From Herbaspirillum aquaticum (GTDB lineage: Bacteria > Pseudomonadota > Gammaproteobacteria > Burkholderiales > Burkholderiaceae_D), in the NCBI RefSeq assembly GCF_002213425.1, contig NZ_NJGV01000002.1:124001-188000 (forward strand): a stretch of 64,000 nt of DNA, written 5' to 3'. Each line of letters begins with the position of its first letter. Within the stretch, counting starts at the first letter, position 1. A program made the translations under genes and the position numbers. The notes beneath the pieces are model-generated. The model was not told where the DNA came from and made no database searches. It worked only from the letters and a program-made list of their open reading frames with translations. Of the stretch, positions 26,894 through 35,682 are shown one piece after another.

Positions 26894-28231
26894 TCAGGCG
26901 AAGGTGTCGACCAGCCCGAGTCCGCTGGTGGTCGCGCTGGCTGCCGTGGTGCCACTGAGGGCCACATCGCCTTCCTGCTCCTTGCCGAAGCTGCCCGGGC
27001 TGCCGCTGCGTGCCTGCTGCTGGCCGCTGCCGGCACCCTGCTGATGGTTGGGCATGCCGGTCTGGACATTGGCCTGGCCGAGCTGGATGCCGGCCTGGTC
27101 CATCATTTCGCGCAGCTTGGGCATGGCCGCTTCCAGCGCCTGCTTCACTTCGGGCTGGGCGGTGATGAAGGTGGCATCTGCCTGCTGGTTGTGCACGTTC
27201 AGCACCACCTGCATGGGGCCGAGGTCGGGCGGATTCAGGCTCAGCGAGGCGCTTTGCATGCCGGCGGTCGCCATCCAGGTGATCTTGGTGCCCAGGGCCT
27301 GGTTCCAGCCGGCACTGCCGACGTTGGACTGGATCTTGTCGCTGTAGGCCGGCGCAAACACGGCTTGCGGCTGGCTGGCGGCCACGGTCTGGACGGCCGG
27401 CAGGACCACGGGCGTCGGCGTGGCCTGGGCGGCATCCTGCTTGGCGGCGGGTGCGGCGACTTCGGGAGCGGCCTTGCCCAGTTGTGCGCGGGCGGACAGG
27501 GCGCTGGCATCGTCCTTGGGCTCGGCCTTGGCGGCAGCACCCAGGTCAATCGCCGCTTTTCCATCCTTGGCGGAGGCGGGCTGTGGCGCCGGATTGGCTT
27601 CGGCATTGCGCTTGCTGGCCAGTTCGCTGGCGGCGGCGTCCTGCTTGCTGCGGGCGGTTGCCAACGCATCCTGCAGGGCGGCCGGGTCGACCTTGCCTTG
27701 CTTTTCGTCGGCCAGGGCTTGCTGCTGGTCGGCCAGCGACATTTTGCCGCCGCGCTTGGCCTGGGCCAGCAGGTCGGCTTCGCTGCTCTCGCCCTTGGCC
27801 TTGCCATCGGCCGGCGTGACGGCGTTCTGCGCGATGTTGGCGACCAGGGCCAGCAGTTCTGCTGAAGCCTGGGTGGTGGTATCGGTGCTGTCCTCGTCCT
27901 CGTCCTTGTCGCTGACCTGGCTGCTCTTGTCGCTGCCATCGCCGGCAGCACTCTTGCTGGCGGCGCCGGCATTGGCGGAGGCATTCTGGGATTGCTGGGC
28001 GGCGGCGGACTGGTTGGCTGCTGCCTGCTTGGCGGCAGCCTGGTTCTCGGCGTTCTGCTGGGCCTGGCGCGCCTGTGCCTGGTTGTCCTGCACACGGGTA
28101 TTGACCTGGCTGTTGAGCACCTGGTTGAAGGGCACATCGGCCGAGAAGCTGTCGGCGGGATTGCCCGAGCGCGAACCTGTGGCGGCCTGGGAGCCGGTGA
28201 TCACGTTCAACAGCGGCAGGGAAGTGTTCAT
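26894..28231 (-). CDS. fliK: Flagellar hook-length control protein FliK
   Basis: A 445-residue hook ruler. The long N-terminal part is low complexity (Ala, Gln, Asp, Ser and Lys). The C-terminal Flg_hook domain, about residues 310-410, contains MQSASLSLNPPDLGPMQVVL, then VHNQQADATFITAQPEVKQA and the LREMMDQAGIQLGQANVQTG segment. It measures the hook and switches export specificity through FlhB. A second FliK-type gene lies at 35669-36862. Confidence 0.95.
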   Translation of the reverse strand: MNTSLPLLNVITGSQAATGSRSGNPADSFSADVPFNQVLNSQVNTRVQDNQAQARQAQQNAENQAAAKQAAANQSAAAQQSQNASANAGAASKSAAGDGSDKSSQVSDKDEDEDSTDTTTQASAELLALVANIAQNAVTPADGKAKGESSEADLLAQAKRGGKMSLADQQQALADEKQGKVDPAALQDALATARSKQDAAASELASKRNAEANPAPQPASAKDGKAAIDLGAAAKAEPKDDASALSARAQLGKAAPEVAAPAAKQDAAQATPTPVVLPAVQTVAASQPQAVFAPAYSDKIQSNVGSAGWNQALGTKITWMATAGMQSASLSLNPPDLGPMQVVLNVHNQQADATFITAQPEVKQALEAAMPKLREMMDQAGIQLGQANVQTGMPNHQQGAGSGQQQARSGSPGSFGKEQEGDVALSGTTAASATTSGLGLVDTFA

Positions 28232-28337
28232 GATGGTGGCCTGTCGGTAAATGCGGTCTGCTGCTCTAGGATGCTGTTTGCGGTTCTTCGCTTGCGCGGT
28301 GTCTGTTTCGGTCTTGCCTGGCTGGCCGCTTCAGCGG

Positions 28338-28784
28338 TCAGCGCTTGTAGAAGCTGATGCGGGCAGCATGCTCGTCCATGGACTTCTGGTCGCGCTTGTT
28401 TTCCTTGCGCATTTCCTGGTCGCGCGCCCGCGTGGCCAGGGTGTCGTAGGACATGCGCTTGCGCTCGCAGGCCTGCCATGCGGCACGCGCCTCGGCTACC
28501 CGCTGCTGGCTGCTCTGCACCACGTTGACCTGGCCGTCGATGGCGTTGTCGATCTTTTCCAGGAACAGCTGGAAGTTGCGATACGCCAGGGCGGTCAGGC
28601 CATTGGTCAGGGTTTCCTGGAAGCGCGCGGCGTAATCGTCGCGGTATTGCTGCAGGATACCCAGCTTCTGTTGCGCTTCTTCACTCACGCGAATAGCCCG
28701 GCCGAGGCGTTTGGTCGCTTCGTCGGTCTCTTTGGTCGCCAATTCAATCAGCGTGTCAAGTGCGGAGGGAGTAGCCATGATCAC
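28338..28784 (-). CDS. fliJ: Flagellar export coiled-coil protein FliJ
   Basis: A 148-residue, strongly helical protein with the FliJ pattern: LDTLIELATKETDEATKRLG near the N terminus, then EEAQQKLGILQQYRDDYAAR, and the conserved C-terminal ARDQEMRKENKRDQKSMDEH. FliJ is the stalk of the FliI ATPase ring and a chaperone escort. It lies between fliI and fliK, as expected. A 106-base gap follows before fliK. Confidence 0.95.
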   Translation of the reverse strand: MIMATPSALDTLIELATKETDEATKRLGRAIRVSEEAQQKLGILQQYRDDYAARFQETLTNGLTALAYRNFQLFLEKIDNAIDGQVNVVQSSQQRVAEARAAWQACERKRMSYDTLATRARDQEMRKENKRDQKSMDEHAARISFYKR

Positions 28785-28815
28785 TCTGATTATATTTTTG
28801 AGGATGCGCGCTCAA

Positions 28816-30222
28816 TCAACCGAATAGAGCGGTAAGTTGCCTCAAGCTCTCTGATACATCGGCTTGCTCATGGATGCCCTGCTGCAAAAAGGACTCCATT
28901 CTTGGCAACAAGGCAATAGCTTCATCGAGCACCGGATCGCTGCCAGCGGCGTACGCGCCGACGCTGATGAGGTCGCGGTTGCGCTGGAAACGTGAATACA
29001 ATTGCTTCAGGTGGCGCGAACGGCGTTGATGGTCGGCATCCGTGATGCTGTGCATGGCACGGCTGATGGATTGTTCGATATCGATGGCCGGATAGTGGCC
29101 CGCTTCGGCCAGCTGGCGATTGAGCACGATGTGGCCGTCCAGGATGGCGCGGGCGGCATCGGCGATCGGGTCCTGCTGGTCGTCGCCTTCGGTGAGCACG
29201 GTGTAGAAGGCGGTGATGGAGCCGCCGCCTTCATCGCCGTTGCCGGCGCGCTCCACCAGGGCGGGCAGCTTGGCGAACACGGACGGCGGATAGCCCTTGG
29301 TAGCCGGCGGTTCGCCGATGGCCAGGGCGATTTCGCGCTGGGCCATGGCGTAACGGGTCAGCGAATCCATGATCAGCAGCACATCCTTGCCCTGGTCGCG
29401 GAAATACTCGGCAATGGAGGTGCAGTACGCGGCCCCCTGCAGGCGCATCAGCGGCGGGGTATCGGCGGGCGCGGCCACCACGACCGAGCGTGCCAGGCCT
29501 TCGGCGCCGAGGATCTGTTCGATGAATTCCTTCACTTCGCGGCCGCGCTCACCGATCAGTCCGACCACGATCACGTCCGCGCTGGTATAGCGCGCCATCA
29601 TGCCCAGCAACACGCTCTTGCCCACGCCCGAGCCGGCGAACAGTCCCATGCGCTGGCCACGGCCGACGGTGAGCATGGTGTTGATGGCACGGATGCCAGT
29701 GTCCAGAATGTCGCGGATGGGCGCACGGCCCAGCGGGTTGGCGGCACGCACGGCCAGCGGGGCCGAGCGTTCGGTGTGCAGCGGGCCGAGATTGTCGAGC
29801 GGGCGGCCGGCACCGTCGAGCACACGGCCCAGCAACTCGTCACCGACCGGCAGGCGGCGGCTGTGCTCGTCGGCGCGGCGCGGGGTGAAGCTGATGGGGC
29901 CGGTGCGCGGGGGAGGGCGGACCGGTTCGACCGGATAGACGCGGGTACCGGGGACGATGCCTTCGACATCGCTCTGCGGCATCAGGAACAAACGTTCATC
30001 CTGGAATCCCACCACTTCGGCTTCGATCATCATGCCGTTGGGCAGCGGGACATTGCAGGGGCTGCCCACGGGAAGCTTCAGTCCGACCGCTTCCATCACC
30101 AGGCCGGCCACGCGTGTGATGCGTCCGGCCGTGCGAGTAGGCTCGGCCATGGCGACCAGGCTGCGACAGTTGTGCAGGTAGGCTTGCCACAGGCTGCTAT
30201 GGGAAGGCATCGGGGAGTTCAT
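28816..30222 (-). CDS. fliI: Flagellar export ATPase FliI
   Basis: A 468-residue ATPase related to the F1 beta subunit. Walker A is [15 protein letters not shown] (about residues 187-201) and Walker B is [40 protein letters not shown] and the [20 protein letters not shown] stretch are diagnostic. The start is set by GGGAG six bases before the ATG at 30222; the frame is open eleven codons further. FliH regulates it and lies just upstream in the operon. Confidence 0.97.
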   Translation of the reverse strand: MNSPMPSHSSLWQAYLHNCRSLVAMAEPTRTAGRITRVAGLVMEAVGLKLPVGSPCNVPLPNGMMIEAEVVGFQDERLFLMPQSDVEGIVPGTRVYPVEPVRPPPRTGPISFTPRRADEHSRRLPVGDELLGRVLDGAGRPLDNLGPLHTERSAPLAVRAANPLGRAPIRDILDTGIRAINTMLTVGRGQRMGLFAGSGVGKSVLLGMMARYTSADVIVVGLIGERGREVKEFIEQILGAEGLARSVVVAAPADTPPLMRLQGAAYCTSIAEYFRDQGKDVLLIMDSLTRYAMAQREIALAIGEPPATKGYPPSVFAKLPALVERAGNGDEGGGSITAFYTVLTEGDDQQDPIADAARAILDGHIVLNRQLAEAGHYPAIDIEQSISRAMHSITDADHQRRSRHLKQLYSRFQRNRDLISVGAYAAGSDPVLDEAIALLPRMESFLQQGIHEQADVSESLRQLTALFG

Positions 30223-30296
30223 GCGGGTCTCCCGTTCAAGTAGAACGCATCTCACGCCTATTGATGAAATGAGTTCTAGCTATCACGTCGGGTGAA

Positions 30297-30998
30297 TCAT
30301 TCCAGCCAGTCGAGCTGCTTGGACAGCGACTCGCCCAAACGCTGCCAGCGCGTCTGGGTGGTGGCATCGATCTGGTTGGTGCGGGTTTCGACACGGCAGC
30401 CGCCGCGCTCGAGCTGGGCGTCCTCCTCGATCTTCCAGCCTTGCTGGGCCAGTTCCTCGCCCAGGTGCTTGCGCACCAAGGCCGCATCTTCCGGGTGCAG
30501 GGCCAGGCTGGCTGGCAGTTGCAGTACGGGCAGGGCGTGGATGGCGGCGCTCACGGTGGGCAGGATGAGCTCGGGGCGCACGTTCAGCGCCGTCTTGAGC
30601 ATGGATTTGGCCAGGTCCAGCGCCAGGTCCAGCAGTTCGGGCGCCATCTTTTCACTGCACTGCGAGACCTCGGTGCTGAAATTGACCGCGATCTGGCGGA
30701 AGTGCTGGATGATTTCGTTGACTTCCTGCTGGCCTTGCTGGAGCCCGGCCACGTAGCCTTCGGAGCGGCCGGCCTGCAGGCCGTGTTCGCGGCCTTCGGC
30801 AAAACCCTCCTGGCGGGCGGCTTCGCGGATGGCATCGAGCTGTTCGGCCGTCAGCTGCGGGACCGGCGGCGGCTCTTCGAGGAATTCTTCTTCCTCGGGC
30901 AGCGGTTCCGGTTCCGGTTCGGGCTCTTCGTTGAATGACGCCAGCTCCCATCGCTGGTAGGGCGTCATCTCTTCCTTGGGAATGATCTTTGCACGCAT
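30297..30998 (-). CDS. fliH: Flagellar export stator protein FliH
   Basis: A 233-residue FliH. The N-terminal region is acidic (EEPEPEPEPLPEEEEFLEE). A Gly-rich helix of the AEGREHGLQAGRSEGYVAGL kind (GxxxG repeats) precedes the C-terminal domain that binds FliI, with VRPELILPTVSAAIHALPVL and ERGGCRVETRTNQIDATTQT. FliH dimers hold FliI at the C ring. It lies between fliG and fliI. Confidence 0.95.
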   Translation of the reverse strand: MRAKIIPKEEMTPYQRWELASFNEEPEPEPEPLPEEEEFLEEPPPVPQLTAEQLDAIREAARQEGFAEGREHGLQAGRSEGYVAGLQQGQQEVNEIIQHFRQIAVNFSTEVSQCSEKMAPELLDLALDLAKSMLKTALNVRPELILPTVSAAIHALPVLQLPASLALHPEDAALVRKHLGEELAQQGWKIEEDAQLERGGCRVETRTNQIDATTQTRWQRLGESLSKQLDWLE

Positions 30999-31057
30999 GG
31001 CTTATTTGACTCCTCAGGCCGGCATGCCGACGGCACCCTGCATCTGCCTCAACCGCA

Positions 31058-32053
31058 TCAGACGAACGCGTCCTCGCCCTTGGCACCCAGCACGATCTGG
31101 CCTTCGTCGGCCAGGCGGCGCACGATCTGCAGGATGGCCTTCTGTTGCGCATCGACTTCGGACAGACGCACCGGGCCCTTGGATTCCAGGTCTTCCTTCA
31201 TCATCTCGGCCGCACGCTGCGACATGTTGGCGAAGATCTTGTCGCGCAGGCCTTGCGAGGCGCCCTTCAGGGCCACGATCAGCGACTCGGACTGGACTTC
31301 GCGCAGCAGCAGCTGGATGCCGCGGCCGTCGATGTCGATGATGTTTTCGAAGACGAACATCTCGTCCATGATCTTCTGCGCCATGTCCTCGTCGTAGGAG
31401 CGCAGGTTGTTCATCACCGCCGTCTCGTTCTCGCCCGACATGAAGTTGAGGATCTCGGCCGCGGTACGGATACCGCCCATCTGTTGTTTCTTGAGGCTTT
31501 CGTTGCCGGTCAGCAGCTTGGTCAACACGTCATTGAGTTCGCGCAACGCGGCCGGCTGCACGCCGTCCAGGGTTGCAATACGAAGGATGACGTCGTTGCG
31601 CAAACGTTCCGTGAAATTGTTGATGATGCCGCAGGCATGGTCGCGCTCCAGGTGGACCAGGATGGTGGCGATGATCTGCGGGTGTTCGTTGCGGATGAGT
31701 TCGGCCACCGACTGCGCGTCCATCCACTTGAGGCTTTCGATGCCGGAAGCATCGCGCCCGCCGAGGATGCGGTTGAGCAGGGAGGTGGCCTTGTCGTCGC
31801 CCAGGGCCTTGGTCAGGACGCTGCGGATGTACTCGTCCGAATCCAGGCCCAGCGAAGAGGCCTGGCCGGTCTCGGCGACGAAGGCTTCCAGCACTTCGTT
31901 GATTTCTTCGAAGCTGACGTTGCGCAGCGCCGACATGGCCGCGCCGAGCTTCTGGACCTCTTTCGGGCCCAGGTATTTCATGACTTCGGCGGCCTCATCC
32001 TCGCCCAAGGCGAGCATGAGGATGGCACCTTTCTGAACGCCGTCGTTACTCAT
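31058..32053 (-). CDS. fliG: Flagellar switch protein FliG
   Basis: A 331-residue switch protein that contacts the stator. The N-terminal domain includes ALGEDEAAEVMKYLGPKEVQ, the middle domain the EHPQIIATILVHLERDHACG (EHPQ) motif, and the C-terminal domain the torque helix with IDGRGIQLLLREVQSESLIV and ALKGASQGLRDKIFANMSQR. Charged residues needed for stator contact are present. Its start overlaps the fliF end by 8 bases. Confidence 0.97.
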   Translation of the reverse strand: MSNDGVQKGAILMLALGEDEAAEVMKYLGPKEVQKLGAAMSALRNVSFEEINEVLEAFVAETGQASSLGLDSDEYIRSVLTKALGDDKATSLLNRILGGRDASGIESLKWMDAQSVAELIRNEHPQIIATILVHLERDHACGIINNFTERLRNDVILRIATLDGVQPAALRELNDVLTKLLTGNESLKKQQMGGIRTAAEILNFMSGENETAVMNNLRSYDEDMAQKIMDEMFVFENIIDIDGRGIQLLLREVQSESLIVALKGASQGLRDKIFANMSQRAAEMMKEDLESKGPVRLSEVDAQQKAILQIVRRLADEGQIVLGAKGEDAFV

Positions 32054-33830
32054 TGTTCACCCATGACTTGATGATGCTTGCCACCAGCTTCGGATCATTC
32101 TTGGCCCACTGCTTGGCGGTTTCCAGATTGGCCTTGTACTGTGCGCGTTCGTCCACGGCCGGTTCGCCGGAGAGGTTGACGATGGCGTCCGGATCGTCCG
32201 GATCGAAGCCGGCGGCGACTGCTGCGGCAGCGGCGGCGGCTTCGGCCTCGGCCTTTTCCTTGGCCAGGCGTTCGCGCTCTTCGCGGCCCGACAGCTTCCA
32301 GACGATGGGGCGCAGCACACGGAAGTAGAGGAACAGCAGGACCGCAGCCACCAGCACGTACTTGCCGATTTCCTTGGCCAGTTCGATCATGCCCGGCTGC
32401 TTCCACAGCGGCACTTCCGGTTCCATGTCGGTGCTGAACTGGGTATTGACCACGTTGAGCGAGTCGCCGCGATCCTTGTTGTAACCCATCGCTTCCTTGA
32501 CCAGGTCGGTGATCTGGTTGCGCTCGGCCTCGGTCAGGGGGCGCATCACGATCTTGCCGGTATTGTCCAGGGTGCGCTTGTAGTTCACCACCACGGCCAC
32601 CGTCAGGCGGCGCACGCCACCCATGGGTTGCTGGGTGTAGCGGACCGTCTTGTCGACCTCGTAGTTGATGGTCTCGTCCTTGCGCGAATTGCCGCTGGCC
32701 GCCGGTGCCGGCGCCGCGCCATTGGGCGTGGCAGCCGTACCGTTCTGGTTGGCCGCGCCATTGGCCGCCGCCGGATTGACGATCTGGGCGGTGGCCGGGG
32801 CAGGGGGCTGGTTGGTCAGCGCACCCGGTACGCCCGAGGTGCCGGACGTGGCACTGTTGGCCTCGCTGCTCTGCTTGCTGCGCACGGCTGCCGTGTCGCG
32901 GGTCTGGTTGGGCTTGTAGGCCTCCGAGGCCTGCTCGCTGCGGGAGAAATCGACATCGGCCGTGGCTTCGGCGCGGACATTGCCGTTGCCGACGATGGGG
33001 GCGATGATGGATTCGACGCGCTTGACGATGTCCTGCTGCATGTCCTGGACATACTTCAGCTGGGTCGGGTCGAGCGTATTGGTTTGGGCTTGCTTGGTGG
33101 TGTCGGAGAGCAGGTTGCCGTTCTGGTCGACGATGGTGACGGCCTTGGGCGAGAGCTCAGGCACGCTGCTGGCCACCAGGTGGACGATGGCGCTGACCTG
33201 CTGCTGGTCCAGGAAACGGCCCGGGTAGAGGCTCAAGATCACCGAGGCGGTCGGCTTTTGCTGGTCGCGCACGAACACTGAGGCCTTGGGCAAGGCCAGG
33301 TGTACACGGGCGGTCTGGACCGAGGCCAGGGATTGGACGGAGCGTGCCAGCTCTCCTTCCAGCGCGCGCTGGAAGTTGACCTGTTCCAGGAACTGGGAAA
33401 TGCCCAGCTTCTGGTTTTCCATCAGTTCGAAACCGACGTTGCCGCCCTTGGGCAGGCCTTGCGAGGCCAGCTTCAGGCGGGCGTCGTGGACCATGTTCTC
33501 GGGCACCAGGATGGCCGTGCCGCCGTCCGAATACTTGTAGGGCACGTTCATCTGCTGTAGCGAGGCCACGATGGCGCCGCCGTCGCGGTCATTGAAATTG
33601 GCGAACAGGACGCGGTACTCGACCTTCTGGCTCCACAGCCAGATGCCGGCCATCAGCGCCAGGGTGGCGGCCGCAGCAATGATGAGCAGGATGCGCTTGC
33701 CCTGCGGCGAGCGGGCGTAGCCCATCATGCCGCCTTGTGCAGCCTGCCCCTGGGGCAAGCCATCGGCATTGCCGAGTTCGCCCGGATTGTTGGTTTCGCC
33801 GGTCATCGTGCCGTCGGCTGCTACCGCCAT
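32046..33830 (-). CDS. fliF: Flagellar MS-ring protein FliF
   Basis: A 594-residue MS-ring subunit with two membrane helices (ILLIIAAAATLALMAGIWLW near the start; YVLVAAVLLFLYFRVL near residue 490). The ring-building motifs are clear, for example RVLFANFNDRDGGAIVASLQ and ARVHLALPKASVFVRDQ. A Thr/Ala/Asn-rich loop lies around residues 340-410. AGGGG six bases before the ATG at 33830 sets the start; the frame is open 44 codons further. The cytosolic C-terminal tail binds FliG. Confidence 0.96.
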   Translation of the reverse strand: MAVAADGTMTGETNNPGELGNADGLPQGQAAQGGMMGYARSPQGKRILLIIAAAATLALMAGIWLWSQKVEYRVLFANFNDRDGGAIVASLQQMNVPYKYSDGGTAILVPENMVHDARLKLASQGLPKGGNVGFELMENQKLGISQFLEQVNFQRALEGELARSVQSLASVQTARVHLALPKASVFVRDQQKPTASVILSLYPGRFLDQQQVSAIVHLVASSVPELSPKAVTIVDQNGNLLSDTTKQAQTNTLDPTQLKYVQDMQQDIVKRVESIIAPIVGNGNVRAEATADVDFSRSEQASEAYKPNQTRDTAAVRSKQSSEANSATSGTSGVPGALTNQPPAPATAQIVNPAAANGAANQNGTAATPNGAAPAPAASGNSRKDETINYEVDKTVRYTQQPMGGVRRLTVAVVVNYKRTLDNTGKIVMRPLTEAERNQITDLVKEAMGYNKDRGDSLNVVNTQFSTDMEPEVPLWKQPGMIELAKEIGKYVLVAAVLLFLYFRVLRPIVWKLSGREERERLAKEKAEAEAAAAAAAVAAGFDPDDPDAIVNLSGEPAVDERAQYKANLETAKQWAKNDPKLVASIIKSWVNNE

Positions 33831-34079
33831 GATTTCCCCTCTGGCGTTCCCTCGATTGCCAGCTTGATAAAGACTTTGATCACTGCCTACCTTTGTGAGG
33901 TTTTTGCTCAGTGTGGATTGTCCGTTGACAGGAAGAATTTGATCGCCCGAACAGAATGGCAAATTCCCCGCTTATTGGGCTGTTTTGTCAATGCGGCAGT
34001 GTTAAGGTGCTGCTGTAGTTTGCGAACGTGCGTATTGTGCTTTTGCCAAGCGGCAAAAAATGAACTCAAGAGGTGGGAA
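33831..34079. other. fliF-fliE divergent intergenic region
   Basis: A 249-base gap between leftward fliFGHIJK and rightward fliE, expected to contain early flagellar promoters. AATGGCAAATTCCCCGCTTA near 33955-33974 loosely recalls both an FlhDC half-site and a GG-N10-GC sigma-54 element, but neither match is good enough to call. A weak TTGACA is at 33925-33930 without a matching -10. Confidence 0.5.
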
Positions 34080-34436
34080 ATGGCAATCGACAGCGTGATT
34101 GATACCAGCAAGATCGAGGCAATGGTCGCCCAGTTGAAGGCGGCCGCGGCGCGCGCCCAGGGTGGCGTGGATCCCGTCCAGAGTGGCGTGGCAGCGGAAA
34201 AGCCGGCGCAGCGCGTGGACTTTGCCGACGTGCTCAAGGGCGCGATCGACCAGGTCAATGATTCCCAGCAGAAAGCCGCCAAGATGTCGCAGGCCTTTGC
34301 CATGGGCGATGACAGCGTGAACCTGTCGGATGTGATGATTGCTTCCCAGAAGGCCAGCATCTCCTTCCAGACCAGCATCCAGGTGCGCAACAAGCTGGTC
34401 TCGGCTTACCGCGACATCATGACCATGCAGGTGTGA
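34080..34436 (+). CDS. fliE: Flagellar MS-ring/rod junction protein FliE
   Basis: A 118-residue rod adaptor that joins the MS ring to the proximal rod. The conserved C-terminal half reads DFADVLKGAIDQVNDSQQKA and then VNLSDVMIASQKASISFQTS, ending in the VRNKLVSAYRDIMTMQV helix. The frame is open further upstream, but AGAGGTGGG about eight bases before the ATG at 34080 and family length fix the start. It stands as a single-gene unit divergent from fliF and ended by a terminator. Confidence 0.96.
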   Translation: MAIDSVIDTSKIEAMVAQLKAAAARAQGGVDPVQSGVAAEKPAQRVDFADVLKGAIDQVNDSQQKAAKMSQAFAMGDDSVNLSDVMIASQKASISFQTSIQVRNKLVSAYRDIMTMQV

Positions 34437-34485
34437 ATTTTCTTTCTTTGGGCCGAACTGCTTGCCAGCTCGGCCTGCCATGACG

Positions 34486-34527
34486 AAACACCCCAGCGGC
34501 CGGCTATCCGGTGGCTGGGGTGTTTTG
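34486..34527. terminator. Bidirectional terminator between fliE and ycgR
   Basis: AAACACCCCAGC pairs with GCTGGGGTGTTT around a GC-rich 16-base loop. T and A runs flank the stem, so it can end both the rightward fliE and the leftward ycgR-type transcripts. Confidence 0.88.
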
Positions 34528-34558
34528 CTGTTGGGCGCAGCCGCATGGGCGCGCCGCT

Positions 34559-35314
34559 TTACATCATGCCGGAGGCTTTGGCGTTCTGTTCGCGTTCCAG
34601 CTTGGTGATGAAGCGCTGGATGGCGGCAAGGACGGTGCGGGGGATGTCGATGAACTGGCAGCCGAAGCGGTTGACCACCTTGCCGTTGGTCATCTTGAAT
34701 TCCTTGCAATCGCGCACTTGAAGCTTGACCGAGACCAGGGTGTTGTCGCCCAGCTCAAGCTGGCAGTCCTCGTAGACGGCCCCCGGGGTAGTGGGCAGCA
34801 GCTTCTTCTCGTCGGTGATGCCGACGCCGCCGGCGCTGATGTTGTTGAGCAGCGTGACCACGGTGACAAACGAGCCATCGGCCTGGGTGATGCGGAAGGT
34901 GCAGCGCAGGGGCTTGGCAATGGGCGTGGGAATGCGGAAATATTCCCGCCGTTGCAGGCGCACCAGGCTTTCCGGGATGTCGACCTTCAGGGCCGGGCGG
35001 CTCTGGTACTCGACCTGCCGGGCGCCGTCCACGTTGAAGGTGATGCGGATGCTGTTGTAGAGGGCTTCGAAGCCGATGCGCTTGCTGGACACGATGCTCT
35101 CGTTGAGCGTGGCGCTGGGCGCGGCATCGATGATGAGCGAGTCGTCATCCTCATCGACTTCCAGAATGGAAGTGATCACGGATTCGGAGCCGCCCTTGAT
35201 CAGCAGGCTCAGGAGCTGGTTCTTCTCCATCATGCTGGTCAGCAGGGCGATGATCTCCCTCCGTGAATGAACCCGGTATGGGCTGTCGTCGTCGATCTCG
35301 TCGTGGTTAGCCAT
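34559..35314 (-). CDS. ycgR: YcgR-like PilZ flagellar brake protein
   Basis: A 251-residue protein with a YcgR N-terminal domain (about residues 15-115) and a C-terminal PilZ domain. The c-di-GMP-binding motifs are present: QRREYFR (RxxxR) near residues 121-127 and NNISAGGVG (the D/NxSxxG motif) near 157-165. On binding c-di-GMP, YcgR slows the motor by contacting FliG or MotA. It sits downstream of the fliD-S-T group, in the same direction, 23 bases after the FlhB-like gene, which suggests regulation along with late flagellar genes. Confidence 0.93.
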   Translation of the reverse strand: MANHDEIDDDSPYRVHSRREIIALLTSMMEKNQLLSLLIKGGSESVITSILEVDEDDDSLIIDAAPSATLNESIVSSKRIGFEALYNSIRITFNVDGARQVEYQSRPALKVDIPESLVRLQRREYFRIPTPIAKPLRCTFRITQADGSFVTVVTLLNNISAGGVGITDEKKLLPTTPGAVYEDCQLELGDNTLVSVKLQVRDCKEFKMTNGKVVNRFGCQFIDIPRTVLAAIQRFITKLEREQNAKASGMM

Positions 35315-35337
35315 CTGTGCGTCGTGTACGTCGGAAT

Positions 35338-35682
35338 TCAGCGAGTAGGATCGCTTTCCCCAGGGGAATTATTGGAATAGTTTGACCCCGTATCATACAT
35401 CACTGACCCGCTTAATTGCATATTTTCAATACGATATAGCCAGGCCAGCAATTCAGCCACGGTGCGGTACAGCGCCGGGGGAATCTGCTGATCCAGCTCG
35501 ACTTGCATCAGCAGGGAGACGAGCTCCTTGGACTCATGGACATACACGCCCGCATCGCGCGCCCGCGCGATGATGGCTTCGGCCACCAGGCCGCGGCCCT
35601 TGGCCACCACCTGGGGGGCGGCGTGGCTGGCGTTGTAGGCCAGGGCCACGGCATTTTGCAGGGGAATGTTAGGTTTCTCCAT
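35338..35682 (-). CDS. FlhB C-terminal-domain-like protein
   Basis: A 114-residue soluble protein similar only to the C-terminal fragment of the export switch protein FlhB. It begins at the level of the FlhB self-cleavage site: AVALAYNASHAAPQVVAKGR is followed by LVAEAIIARARDAGVYVHES and the QIPPALYRTVAELLAWLYRI end. The NPTH cleavage motif and all membrane helices are absent. It overlaps the FliK-like gene by 14 bases. It may mimic the cleaved FlhB fragment in substrate switching; that role is inference. Confidence 0.85.
   Translation of the reverse strand: MEKPNIPLQNAVALAYNASHAAPQVVAKGRGLVAEAIIARARDAGVYVHESKELVSLLMQVELDQQIPPALYRTVAELLAWLYRIENMQLSGSVMYDTGSNYSNNSPGESDPTR

Noticed and set aside
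33955-33976. Possible sigma-54 promoter or FlhDC box before fliE
   Set aside because: It keeps only the GG-N10-GC spacing and a partial AATGGC half-site. Flagellar genes of this group are usually FlhDC/FliA controlled, and one partial match is not enough.
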